Below are positions 14,254-22,264 of a stretch of DNA of 26,133 bases, piece by piece. The notes beneath the pieces are model-generated. The model ran no database searches. It saw only the letters and a list, made by a program, of their open reading frames with translations, and was not told the DNA's origin. Source of the stretch: an uncultured Collinsella sp. (GTDB lineage Bacteria > Actinomycetota > Coriobacteriia > Coriobacteriales > Coriobacteriaceae); contig UQKY01000028.1 of assembly GCA_900541785.1 (NCBI GenBank), forward strand, positions 1-26,133. Reading direction: 5' to 3'. The translations under genes were made by a program, and so were the position numbers. Each line of letters begins with the position of its first letter. Positions within the stretch are counted from its first letter, which is position 1.

Positions 14254-15684
14254 ATGGCTTTCCGTAATGACTTCCTGTGGGGCGGCGCGACGGCTGCCAA
14301 CCAGTGCGAGGGCGCCTACAACGTGGACGGCCGCGGCCTGGCCAACGTGGATGTGGCTCCGCACGGCCCTGAGCGCTATGCGGTGGTCTCCGGCCAGCGT
14401 AAGATGCTCGACTTCGAGGACGGCTATTACTATCCCGCGCAGACCGGCATCGATTTCTACCACCACTACAAAGAGGACATCGCTCTCTTTGCCGAGATGG
14501 GCTTTAAGACCTTCCGCATGAGCCTGGCGTGGACCCGCATCTTCCCCAACGGTGACGAGGCCGAGCCCAACGAGGCTGGCCTGGCCTTCTACGAGGACGT
14601 ATTCCGCGAGTGCCAAAAGCACGGTATCGAGCCGCTCGTGACCATCACGCACTTCGACTGCCCGATTCACCTCATCAAGGAGTACGGCGGCTGGCGCAGC
14701 CGCAAGCTCATCGACTTCTACAAGAACCTCGCGACCACGATCTTCACCCGCTACAAGGGTCTGGTGAAGTACTGGCTTACCTTTAACGAGATCAATATGA
14801 TCCTGCACCTGCCGTTTATGGGTGCCGGACTGGTCTTTGAGGAGGGCGAGAACAAGGAGGCCGTCGAGTACCTGGCCGCCCACAACGAGCTCGTCGCCAG
14901 CGCTTGGGCAACCAAGATTGCCCACGAGATCGACCCCGAGGTCAAGATCGGCTGCATGCTTGCCGCGGGTAGCTACTACCCCTACAGCTGCCGTCCGGGC
15001 GATGTGCGCCAGGCGCAGCTTGACAACCAGAGCAACTATTTCTTCGTCGACGTCCAGAGCCGTGGCTACTATCCGGCCTATGCCGTCAAGAAGCTCGAGC
15101 GTCTGGGCATCGATGTGGGCATGACGGACGAGGACCGCGAGATCCTGGCCGCCAACACCGTCGATTTCATCAGCTTTAGCTATTACAGCACCCGTTGCTC
15201 CGCCGGTGCCGATAACCCCGATGTCGAGCGCACCCAGGGCAACGCCTTCGCCGGCGCCAAGAATCCCTACCTGCAGGAGAGCCAGTGGGGCTGGGCCATC
15301 GATCCGCTGGGCTTCCGTATTACGCTCAACGACCTGTATGACCGCTATCAGAAGCCGCTGTTTGTGGTCGAGAACGGTCTGGGCGCCAAGGATGTTGTCG
15401 AGGAGGATGGCTCCATCAACGATGACTACCGTATCGACTACCTGCGCCAGCATATTGCCGCGATGCGTGATGCGGTGACCGAGGACGGCGTTGACCTGCT
15501 GGGCTACACCACCTGGGGCCCGATCGACCTGGTGTCTGCCGGCACAGGCGAGATGTCCAAGCGCTACGGCTTTATCTACGTCGATCGCGACGATGCAGGC
15601 AACGGCACCCTCAAGCGCTCCAAGAAGAAGAGTTTCGACTGGTACAAGAAGGTTATTGCTTCCAATGGTGAGGACCTGTCCTAA
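14254..15684 (+). CDS. GH1 family 6-phospho-beta-glucosidase
   Basis: The 476-residue GH1 enzyme hydrolyses beta-glucosides, most likely the 6-phosphorylated forms produced by PTS uptake. The acid/base is Glu179 in WLTFNEINM and the nucleophile Glu373 in FVVENGLGAKD. The phosphate-binding trio of the phospho-glycosidase subfamily appears as Ser428, Lys436 and Tyr438 in DLVSAGTGEMSKRYGFIYVD. N-terminal MAFRNDFLWGGATAANQCEGAY is typical. AAAGGAT (14241-14247) precedes the ATG. It is monocistronic here with no PTS permease beside it, so a transporter must be encoded elsewhere. If the operon at 6146-11146 handles a plant pentose, this enzyme could feed on the same plant glycosides, but that link is speculative. 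Non-phosphorylated substrates are less likely given the Lys/Tyr pair. Confidence 0.93.
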   Translation: MAFRNDFLWGGATAANQCEGAYNVDGRGLANVDVAPHGPERYAVVSGQRKMLDFEDGYYYPAQTGIDFYHHYKEDIALFAEMGFKTFRMSLAWTRIFPNGDEAEPNEAGLAFYEDVFRECQKHGIEPLVTITHFDCPIHLIKEYGGWRSRKLIDFYKNLATTIFTRYKGLVKYWLTFNEINMILHLPFMGAGLVFEEGENKEAVEYLAAHNELVASAWATKIAHEIDPEVKIGCMLAAGSYYPYSCRPGDVRQAQLDNQSNYFFVDVQSRGYYPAYAVKKLERLGIDVGMTDEDREILAANTVDFISFSYYSTRCSAGADNPDVERTQGNAFAGAKNPYLQESQWGWAIDPLGFRITLNDLYDRYQKPLFVVENGLGAKDVVEEDGSINDDYRIDYLRQHIAAMRDAVTEDGVDLLGYTTWGPIDLVSAGTGEMSKRYGFIYVDRDDAGNGTLKRSKKKSFDWYKKVIASNGEDLS

Positions 15685-15786
15685 GGGCACTGAGGCGCTC
15701 AACCTTGGGGCTCCAACCCTCCTCGCGTGCCTAAGTACGCTTCGTCGGGCTTGTCGCTCCCAATCTTGAGCACCTCAGGCCCTTAG
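15681..15786. repeat. Structured palindrome element, copy 3
   Basis: Arms 15681-15709 and 15759-15786 (CTAAGGG...TTGGG/CCCAA...CCCTTAG) pair with small internal loops. The inner hairpin is GCGTGC-CTAA-GTACGC (15725-15740). The left arm overlaps the stop codon of the GH1 gene. Outer arms are unlike copies 1 and 2 but pairing, core and the CC/TC mismatch are kept. Confidence 0.75.
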
Positions 15787-15944
15787 GGGGCGGGCCTGAC
15801 CGCTGTGGATTTCGCGTGCTCATCCTCATAGCCTCCTAACCAAGGCGCCCAGCGAGTATGTGCTCCCCGGGCGCCTTGCCGTCTGCGGATTTTGGGACAT
15901 GCGGCCCGCTTTTTGAGCCTGCCTGTCGGTACACTAAAAGCACT

Positions 15945-17828
15945 ATGGGTACCCGCGAGCGACATATCGGCCACGCGGCCGCCCGATCCGCACCCGTGGC
16001 GGATCCTAGGGGCGGCAGGCTCTTCGCCATGCCGCGATTCCTTGTTGGCATAACACATCAGGTGTACCGTCACCGCGTCTTTGCTATCGCCGGCGCCATC
16101 ACCGCGCTGTTCCTCATACTTTTGGCAGTCTTGCCGGCGCTGTTCGCCTTCGACCTCAAACTTTCTAACGCCGTGCCCGCCTATAGTGAGGTGTCCAAAG
16201 AGGTCGTGGATGCGCTCGTCCATTCGAGCTCTCTCCCGTTGCTTGTCGCCGCAATTGTATTTTCGATTTGGGGCGTATCGGTCTATCTGCGCTGTTTGGA
16301 CTATGTGTTGCGCCGCCGCCTTGTTGCCGTCGCCACCATCTGCGCCCTGTGGATGATCGAAGTCATTCTGAAGTACAAGTCGTTCACGCCGTTCTATGCC
16401 ACCGTGCTGTGGTACCTGTACTACGTGCCCATGACGCTCATTCCGCTGCTCTACCAGTTGTGTGGTCTGCGCCTTGCAGGCCTGGAACAACACCGCCTGG
16501 GTCGCCGCTACTGCGCTGCGCTGTGGATTGTGGCCATCCTGCTTATCGGATTTGTGCTCACCAACGATTTTCACCAGCAGGTCTTTCGCTTTGACCGTAC
16601 AAGCGACACCTGGAGCAACGATTACACGTACGGCTGGGGTTATTTCGCCGTCCTCGTGTGGACGGCCTTTGACTTCGTGGCCTTTTTTATCCTGGTTGGT
16701 CGGTCCTCGTCCTTTCGCATCCAACGTTTCTCGGGCACGGCGGCGCTCGTGCTGCTGGGCGGCGCTTTCTTTGCCATCTCATATGCTCTGCGCGTGCCCT
16801 GGGCATGGAGGCTCAACTTTTCGCTCGTCTATTGCGTCCTGTGCGTGGTGGCGATGGAAATCTGTCTCGATTGCGGTGTCATTCCGTCGTATCACGACAT
16901 CGCCGGCATCTTCGACACCTTACCGCTCGACCTCAAAGTTCTAACGCGCGACCTGCAGGAGGTCTATGCCACGCCGGTGTCAAAGCCAACGCCGGTAGGC
17001 GTGCGCGAGGAGTTGCGGACCCAGGAGCACGGCCGCGCCCATGCCTTTGCCGTGGCGTCCGATCCCGATGTAATGTATCGTGCCTTTCCGCTGCTGGGTG
17101 GATCGGCGCTGCTTGCCCAAGACGTGTCGGAGCTCAACGAGCTTAACCGTGAGCTGGCGCATCGTCGCATGGAGCTGCAGCGTCAAAACGAGCTGCTCGC
17201 CGCCGACTACGACCTTAAGACGCATTTGGCAGATCAAGAAGCCGAGACCTTGCTGGTCCAAGACGTGGACCAAGCGCTTGCCCGCGCGCTCGAAGGGATG
17301 TACGACCTGCTGAGCTCGCTGCCGCCGTTGACCGACGAAGCGTCTTCACACGAGCGTTACCGCATGCTGCAGCGCGCCAAGATGCTCGTCGCCTATTGCA
17401 AGCGCAAGGGGTCACTCACGTTGGCACAGCACGGGGAGAGCGGTTTTGATCGCGACCGCATTCAGCTCATTGCCAACGAGCTCGCAAGCGACCTGCGCAC
17501 CATCGATATCGATTGCGCCTCGATTATCGCCATACGGCGCCCGTTGCACGCCAGTACGGTAAGCGCCCTGTACGACTGCGTGTATGACTTTGCGTTTTTT
17601 GCCTACACCACCGACCATCCGGCGCTTATGTATCACTTGGGCGACCATGACCGATGCAGTGTCGAGCTGCGTGCCACGCTTTTTTCCAACGATGATGAAG
17701 ATCTTTCGCAGACGCCCGCTGCGCAAGAGCTCGAAAGCGCTCTGCAAGGGCGCAACGTGGCATACCGCTTTGAGGGCGAGCCCGGCCAGCTGCGCATGAT
17801 CGTCTTGATGCCGAGGGCGGGTGAGTGA
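15945..17828 (+). CDS. 7TM sensor protein with degenerate histidine-kinase C-terminus
   Basis: From ATG 15945 this is a 627-residue membrane protein. Seven hydrophobic segments lie between residues 46 and 310, and TNDFHQQVF (206-214) is characteristic of the histidine-kinase N-terminal 7TM region. A coiled coil (SELNELNRELAHRRMELQRQNELL) leads into a helical segment and a C-terminal part that resembles a GHKL ATPase in outline (STVSALYDCVYDFAFFAY where kinases have an N-box). It lacks a recognisable phosphoacceptor His motif, the N-box Asn and the glycine-rich G boxes, so I infer a pseudokinase or signalling partner. No binding site precedes 15945; TACACT at 15930-15935 raises the possibility of a nearly leaderless message. 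MPRFL at 16029 is an alternative start. It overlaps the next gene by 4 bases (GTGA). Confidence 0.75.
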   Translation: MGTRERHIGHAAARSAPVADPRGGRLFAMPRFLVGITHQVYRHRVFAIAGAITALFLILLAVLPALFAFDLKLSNAVPAYSEVSKEVVDALVHSSSLPLLVAAIVFSIWGVSVYLRCLDYVLRRRLVAVATICALWMIEVILKYKSFTPFYATVLWYLYYVPMTLIPLLYQLCGLRLAGLEQHRLGRRYCAALWIVAILLIGFVLTNDFHQQVFRFDRTSDTWSNDYTYGWGYFAVLVWTAFDFVAFFILVGRSSSFRIQRFSGTAALVLLGGAFFAISYALRVPWAWRLNFSLVYCVLCVVAMEICLDCGVIPSYHDIAGIFDTLPLDLKVLTRDLQEVYATPVSKPTPVGVREELRTQEHGRAHAFAVASDPDVMYRAFPLLGGSALLAQDVSELNELNRELAHRRMELQRQNELLAADYDLKTHLADQEAETLLVQDVDQALARALEGMYDLLSSLPPLTDEASSHERYRMLQRAKMLVAYCKRKGSLTLAQHGESGFDRDRIQLIANELASDLRTIDIDCASIIAIRRPLHASTVSALYDCVYDFAFFAYTTDHPALMYHLGDHDRCSVELRATLFSNDDEDLSQTPAAQELESALQGRNVAYRFEGEPGQLRMIVLMPRAGE

Positions 17829-19324
17829 CGATGCAAATTTCTCTCATCCTTCCCCAAATCGTTGCGCTCGATGTTGTCTTTGCCCTGGCTGCGTGTCTGC
17901 AGACGATCCACGTCCCGCTCATCGCATCGCGCCGCTCGTCCTATAACCGTAAGGTGATTTGCGCCTACGAGGCGAGCCTTGTGCTTCACCTGATGATTTC
18001 GGCGCTCATCTTATTCGCGTCGTCTGGCTCGTATCTGGTGGCGCCGCTTGACGTTTGCGCCAGGGCAATGGGCGGAGCGTTGTGGCTCAATGCCGCGATT
18101 TTTGCCGATGGCGTGGTACTTATGGTGCACTATCGTCGTCCCGTCATGCTGGTCGAGCTGCTGCTTGTTGTCGCCGTTACACCGCCGGTGGTTTTTGCCA
18201 TGGGCTCGGCGTGGACCGTTGTCCTTATCGCAGAGGGAGCGTTCTTCCTGTTCCGTTCCATCGCGGCGCTCTTGATGGACGTCCGTAACCGCCAGGAGGA
18301 TATCACCACGTTCTCGACGATCGAGACCATAAACGTGATTCCCGTGGGCATCCTGTATCTAGACCCGAGGGGCCGTCCGCTGCTCATGAACCGCTGCATG
18401 CGTAAAAACCTGGTGGAACTTCATATGCCAACCGATCTGCGCGACATGAGCAGCACATGGAACGACCTGCGCAAACTTAGCATGCAAATGCCCGAAAGCA
18501 GCAGGAACCGTGTGCGGATTAATCTGGACCGCTTTGGTGAGGCGCGTGCGGTGGTCGAAGTCTCTCCCGCCGAGATTCGCCTATTTGTGTGCGATCGTGT
18601 TATGGTTTCGGGCCGTTCGTTCGAGCGCATTATCGGTCTTGATGTGACAGAGTACGCGCATGCTCATGACCGCCTGACGCAAGCCAACCACCTGCTTGAG
18701 CTTGCGGGTCAAGAGCTCCAGTCCCAGATCGAAGAGGTCAAAAAGGTCGCCGACAATGCTGCCTACCTGCGCATGCGCGCCCGCGTGCACGACGTGATCG
18801 GGCAGCGCCTGTCCATCCTTCATCGCTATTTGGAGGAGGGTCGCCTTGACGACGAATCGCTCGAGCAGATCGATCCGCTGCTGCGCACAATCTCCGACGA
18901 CTTACGCAGCGGCGGCGACAGCGAGCCGGCGGAGCAGCTTGGCGATATCATTCATGCCTTTGGTCTGGTGAGCGTGCAGATTGATGTAGAGGGGTCGCTT
19001 CCCGAGGACACGCGTGTCGCGGCGGCCTTTTTGCAGATTATCCGCGAGGCCTCGACCAACGCCACCAAGCACGCGCAGGCCCACCAGGTCCATGTGCACC
19101 TGTGGCAGGAGGAGTCGAACGGATGCGACATCGCGCGCATGACCATCTCTAATGACGGCGCGCCGGCCCCCGTATCGTATCGCGAGGGAACGGGTATCCC
19201 AGGTATGAGGCATGTCGCGCAAGATCTGGGTGGCAGCCTAGAGGTCCACGCCGCCCCACCCTTTACGCTTACGGTATCCATCCCGCTCGCCTCCAACGCC
19301 ACGGTCCAAAGGAGAAGCTCATGA
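17825..19324 (+). CDS. Sensor histidine kinase, NarL/LytS-like
   Basis: The 499-residue kinase has about five membrane segments in residues 5-150, a PAS-like region (165-280, TIETINVIPVGILYLDPRGRPLLMN), a coiled coil, the phosphoacceptor helix RMRARVHDVIGQRLS with His322, and a GHKL ATPase domain: N-box IREASTNATKHA (Glu408, Asn412), G1 ISNDGAP (Asn443, Asp444) and G2 GTGIPGM (455-461). It should phosphorylate the response regulator that follows. GTG 17825 is preferred to ATG 17831 because GAGGG (17813-17817) is 7 bases upstream and the GTGA overlap couples it to the preceding 7TM gene. Its stop overlaps the regulator start (ATGA). The signal sensed is unknown. Confidence 0.9.
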   Translation: MTMQISLILPQIVALDVVFALAACLQTIHVPLIASRRSSYNRKVICAYEASLVLHLMISALILFASSGSYLVAPLDVCARAMGGALWLNAAIFADGVVLMVHYRRPVMLVELLLVVAVTPPVVFAMGSAWTVVLIAEGAFFLFRSIAALLMDVRNRQEDITTFSTIETINVIPVGILYLDPRGRPLLMNRCMRKNLVELHMPTDLRDMSSTWNDLRKLSMQMPESSRNRVRINLDRFGEARAVVEVSPAEIRLFVCDRVMVSGRSFERIIGLDVTEYAHAHDRLTQANHLLELAGQELQSQIEEVKKVADNAAYLRMRARVHDVIGQRLSILHRYLEEGRLDDESLEQIDPLLRTISDDLRSGGDSEPAEQLGDIIHAFGLVSVQIDVEGSLPEDTRVAAAFLQIIREASTNATKHAQAHQVHVHLWQEESNGCDIARMTISNDGAPAPVSYREGTGIPGMRHVAQDLGGSLEVHAAPPFTLTVSIPLASNATVQRRSS

Positions 19325-19941
19325 TCCGCGTCCTTATAGTCGAAGACCAGGCCATCCTGCGCGAGAGCCTGGCGCGCTCCGTTGGCGACCAGCCCGATAT
19401 GGCCGTTGTTTCCGCAATCGCCGATGCCTCCGAGGCCTTGGGTGTCGCGCTCAGGGAGCGCCCGGACATGATACTGATGGACGTATGCACCGAGCATGAT
19501 TCCAACGGCATCGTGGCGGCGGCGCGCATCAAGGAGCAGCTGCCCGAGTGCCGCATCATTATCATGACCGGCATGCCCGAGATCACCTTTGTCGATCAGG
19601 CCCGCGAGGCGGGCGTCGATAGCTTTGTGTACAAGAACGTCGGTATCGACGAGCTGTTCGCCGTGATGCGCTCTACGCTGGCGGGCTATTGCACGTTTCC
19701 CAAGCCGCCCGAGAGCATTTTTTCGGGCACGGCAGCTCTCGATGATGTCGAGCTATCGATTTTGCGCCTTGCCTGCGAGGGCAAAAGCCGTCGCGAGATT
19801 GCGGCAGAGCTGTTTATGAGCGAGGGCACCATCAAGCGTCGCATCTCGGAGATCCTGAGCAAGACCGGCTACGACAACATCATGCGCCTGGCCGTGCATG
19901 CGGTGACCGAGGGCAGCATCGTTCCTAACATGGAGCGCTAA
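19321..19941 (+). CDS. NarL/LuxR-type response regulator
   Basis: The 206-residue protein has a receiver domain with phosphoacceptor Asp54 in ILMDVCTEHD, Thr83 in IIIMTG and Lys105 in FVYKN, followed by a GerE/LuxR helix-turn-helix (VELSILRLACEGKSRREIAAELFMSEGTIKRRISEILSKTGYDNIMRLAVHAV). AAAGGAG (19308-19314) and the ATGA overlap place it in one operon with the kinase. The receiver has an unusual stretch after Asp54 (CTEHDSNG) where most have MPxxxG. The recognition helix has GTIKRRISEI where many family members have GTVKNHxxxI. Targets are unknown; no copy of a clear binding motif was identified nearby. Confidence 0.93.
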   Translation: MIRVLIVEDQAILRESLARSVGDQPDMAVVSAIADASEALGVALRERPDMILMDVCTEHDSNGIVAAARIKEQLPECRIIIMTGMPEITFVDQAREAGVDSFVYKNVGIDELFAVMRSTLAGYCTFPKPPESIFSGTAALDDVELSILRLACEGKSRREIAAELFMSEGTIKRRISEILSKTGYDNIMRLAVHAVTEGSIVPNMER

Positions 19942-19967
19942 CGGTCGTTGCGTATCGGCATAAAAGC

Positions 19968-20002
19968 GACGGGGTCGCAGGATCAACTCCTGCGGCCCCG
20001 TC
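19968..20002 (-). terminator. Terminator between convergent genes
   Basis: GACGGGGTCGCAGGA pairs with TCCTGCGGCCCCGTC (15 bp, one GU) around TCAAC. On the minus strand it is followed by GCTTTTA, fitting the end of the DUF5067 gene; it also lies just beyond the response regulator stop. Confidence 0.8.
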
Positions 20003-20050
20003 TGGCGTGCGCGGATGTGTCCGCCAATCCACGGCTGATGTTACATGCCG

Positions 20051-20893
20051 TTACGCGATGGTTGCGCTGTAGGAGGCGACGTCCTCGTAGGAATCGGTCA
20101 GATAGGCGTCGATGCCGATGGTCGTATTGACCAGGTCGTCAAGACTGTCAAGCTCGCCGTTCGAGAACGTGAATTCCTCGGTGGCGTTGGTACCGGGCAT
20201 CAGGTGAGCCGAGAACCAGGGGTCCTTCATAGTGCCGTTGACATTGGTCTTGCCGGAAGGAGCGTAGAAGGTCAGGTCCTTGTCGCTCTTGTTGGTGATG
20301 TTAACGACAAAGCCGATGTCGCCCCAGTCGTCCTTGAACTTCTCGGTGATGGTGATGGTGCACAGATCGTCATCGGCGACGGTGACGGCGGGGGAGATTT
20401 CGACACTCTGGACATCGTCGTCTTCGACGGCCTCATCGATCTCCTCTTCCTTCTCGGCCGCCTCGCGATCCTTCTTCACCGTACCGGACAGATCCTTGTC
20501 GGACTTCGTAAAGATAAGCTTGTCTCCATCCACCTCGAGGACGAGCTTGTCGTCCTTGAGCTTCAGGTCGTGCGACTCATCTTCGGCGGTAATCGTTACG
20601 GTGGTGGCGTCCTTGGCCTCCCATTTCAGGTCGGCGACCTCAAGGAACATGTCGAGGACGCCCGTGCCGTCTTCGTCGAGGATCAGGATACAGTTGAGGC
20701 CCCACTCCTTGAGCATATCCATGTACTCATCGGTGAGCTCTTCGCCGTCCAAGGTTCCACCCGAGTACTGCCAGCTGCCGACGAAGTTGGCCTTGGGGTC
20801 TTTGCCGCCGCCGCTGCAGCCCGTCAGGGCAAAGGCGAGCGCCAGGACGCATGTCAGAAATGCGAGTACGGACTTTTTGAACGTTGTCTTCAT
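20051..20893 (-). CDS. DUF5067 lipoprotein
   Basis: The 280-residue protein has a lipoprotein signal peptide: KTTFKK, a hydrophobic core and lipobox LTGC with Cys26, then SGGGKDP linker. Residues 36-135 form a beta-rich GSWQYSGGTLDGEELTDE module seen in Coriobacteriia lipoproteins. An acidic/basic helical linker (KKDREAAEKEEEIDEAVEDDD) leads to a DUF5067-like domain with TITEKFKDDWGDIGFVVNITNKSDKDLTFY, similar in outline to immunoglobulin-like extracytoplasmic domains. It should be anchored on the outer face of the membrane. AAAGGAGGA precedes the ATG. The SPFH gene lies 81 bases upstream on the same strand, so cotranscription is possible. Function unknown. Confidence 0.85.
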   Translation of the reverse strand: MKTTFKKSVLAFLTCVLALAFALTGCSGGGKDPKANFVGSWQYSGGTLDGEELTDEYMDMLKEWGLNCILILDEDGTGVLDMFLEVADLKWEAKDATTVTITAEDESHDLKLKDDKLVLEVDGDKLIFTKSDKDLSGTVKKDREAAEKEEEIDEAVEDDDVQSVEISPAVTVADDDLCTITITEKFKDDWGDIGFVVNITNKSDKDLTFYAPSGKTNVNGTMKDPWFSAHLMPGTNATEEFTFSNGELDSLDDLVNTTIGIDAYLTDSYEDVASYSATIA

Positions 20894-20974
20894 GGTGTCC
20901 TCCTTTATCGAACGAAACCCATAGAAGCAAATGCGGGGGTGGCGGACCTCCCCGCCAATTACCAGGTAGAGGGG

Positions 20975-22216
20975 CTAGGGCCTGGGCGTTCCGCAGTTGC
21001 TGCAGAACTTGCCGCCGTTTTCGCTGCCGCAGTTGGGGCAGAACCACTTGGTCGGTGCCGGGGCGGGTGCGGGACTGCCACACTCGGGGCAGAACTTGCC
21101 GGTGTTGGTGGCGCCGCAACTGCAGGTCCACGTGCCGGCCGCGGGGGCAGCGGCAGGAGCCGGTGTGGGGGCGGGTGTCGGAGTCGGCTGTGGGGCAGCT
21201 TGCTGCTGTGCCTGGCCGGCGGCGAACAGCTGGCTGGCATTCATACCGCCCATGCCACCTGCCATGCCCATGCCCATAAAGCCGGCCATAGCGCCGTTGG
21301 GGTTGGCGGCTGCCGCCCGCATCGCATCGCTCTGGGCGCTGGCGATGTTGGCGGCTGCCATGGTGGGATCGCGCATGACCGCGGCCTTCTGCAGGTCCTT
21401 GATCATCTGCTCGTCTTCTTGCGAGGCGGCGATGGAGTTGACGCCAAAGCTCACAATCTCGACGCCGCGCAGGTCACGCCAGTCGGCAGAGAGGACCTCG
21501 TTGAGCGCACGGGCGAGCTCGGTGGTGTGGCCGGGGATGGCGCTGTAGCGGATGCCCATCTCCGAGATCTTGGCAAAGGCGGGTTGCAGAGCGGTGAGCA
21601 GCTCGGACTTAAGCTGGCTGTCGATCTTATCGCGCGTGTAGCTATCGGTCACGTTGCCGCAGACGTTGGTGTAGAACAGCAGCGGGTTGGTGATGCGGTA
21701 CGAATACTCGCCGTTGCAGCGAACGGAGATGTCGACATCCAGGCCAATGTTGTTATCGACCACGCGGAAGGGCACAGGCGAGGCGGTGCCGTACTTGTTG
21801 CCGATGATCTCCTTGGTGTTGATGAAGTAGACACGCTGGTCCTTGCCCGCGTCGCCGCCAAAGGTAAAGCGGCTGCCGATATTGGCGAACGTCTCCTTGA
21901 TGGAGTCGCCCAGGTTGCCGCTAAAGACGCTCGGCTCGCTGCCGGTGTCAAAGACAAACTCGCCAGGCTCCAGCGCGACCTCAATGATCTTGCCGTTTTG
22001 CACCACGAGCATGCCCTGGCCGTCGTTGACGGCGATGACCGAGCCGTTTGAGATGACGTTGTCCTCGCCGCGCGTGTTGGAGCTGCGGCCGCCGGTGCGC
22101 TTGCTGCCCTTGCAGGCCAAGACGTCAGCGGGCATCGATTCGCAATAGATAAATTCCTTCCACTGGTCGGCCATGACGCCGCCGGCAGCTCCCAATCCAG
22201 CTTTCAAGAGTCCCAT
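20975..22216 (-). CDS. SPFH-domain protein with two C-terminal zinc ribbons (YdjI-like)
   Basis: The 413-residue protein starts with a glycine-rich amphipathic N-terminus (MGLLKAGLGAAGGVMADQWKEFI), then an SPFH/band-7-like domain (about 60-260: VIAVNDGQGMLVVQNGKI, VYFINTKEI, DVDISVRCNGEYSYRITNP, FGVNSIAASQEDEQMI). A Met/Gly/Ala-rich stretch and a Pro-Thr-Ala linker (340-360) lead to two zinc ribbons with Cys365, 367, 376, 379 and Cys393, 396, 405, 408. The architecture matches Bacillus YdjI, which anchors the PspA membrane-stress system. Here it follows a zinc-ribbon membrane protein and a DUF4428 protein in one run. GAAAGGAAG precedes the ATG. A role in membrane maintenance is inference by family. 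Confidence 0.87.
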   Translation of the reverse strand: MGLLKAGLGAAGGVMADQWKEFIYCESMPADVLACKGSKRTGGRSSNTRGEDNVISNGSVIAVNDGQGMLVVQNGKIIEVALEPGEFVFDTGSEPSVFSGNLGDSIKETFANIGSRFTFGGDAGKDQRVYFINTKEIIGNKYGTASPVPFRVVDNNIGLDVDISVRCNGEYSYRITNPLLFYTNVCGNVTDSYTRDKIDSQLKSELLTALQPAFAKISEMGIRYSAIPGHTTELARALNEVLSADWRDLRGVEIVSFGVNSIAASQEDEQMIKDLQKAAVMRDPTMAAANIASAQSDAMRAAAANPNGAMAGFMGMGMAGGMGGMNASQLFAAGQAQQQAAPQPTPTPAPTPAPAAAPAAGTWTCSCGATNTGKFCPECGSPAPAPAPTKWFCPNCGSENGGKFCSNCGTPRP

Positions 22217-22264
22217 GGTGATCTTCCTTTCTCGTCAAAGGCCGGGTGGTATTGGTCAGAATGG

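Noticed and set aside
14116..15702. 528-codon minus-strand frame over the GH1 gene
   Set aside because: The plus strand encodes an unmistakable GH1 enzyme; the antisense product has no recognisable domain.
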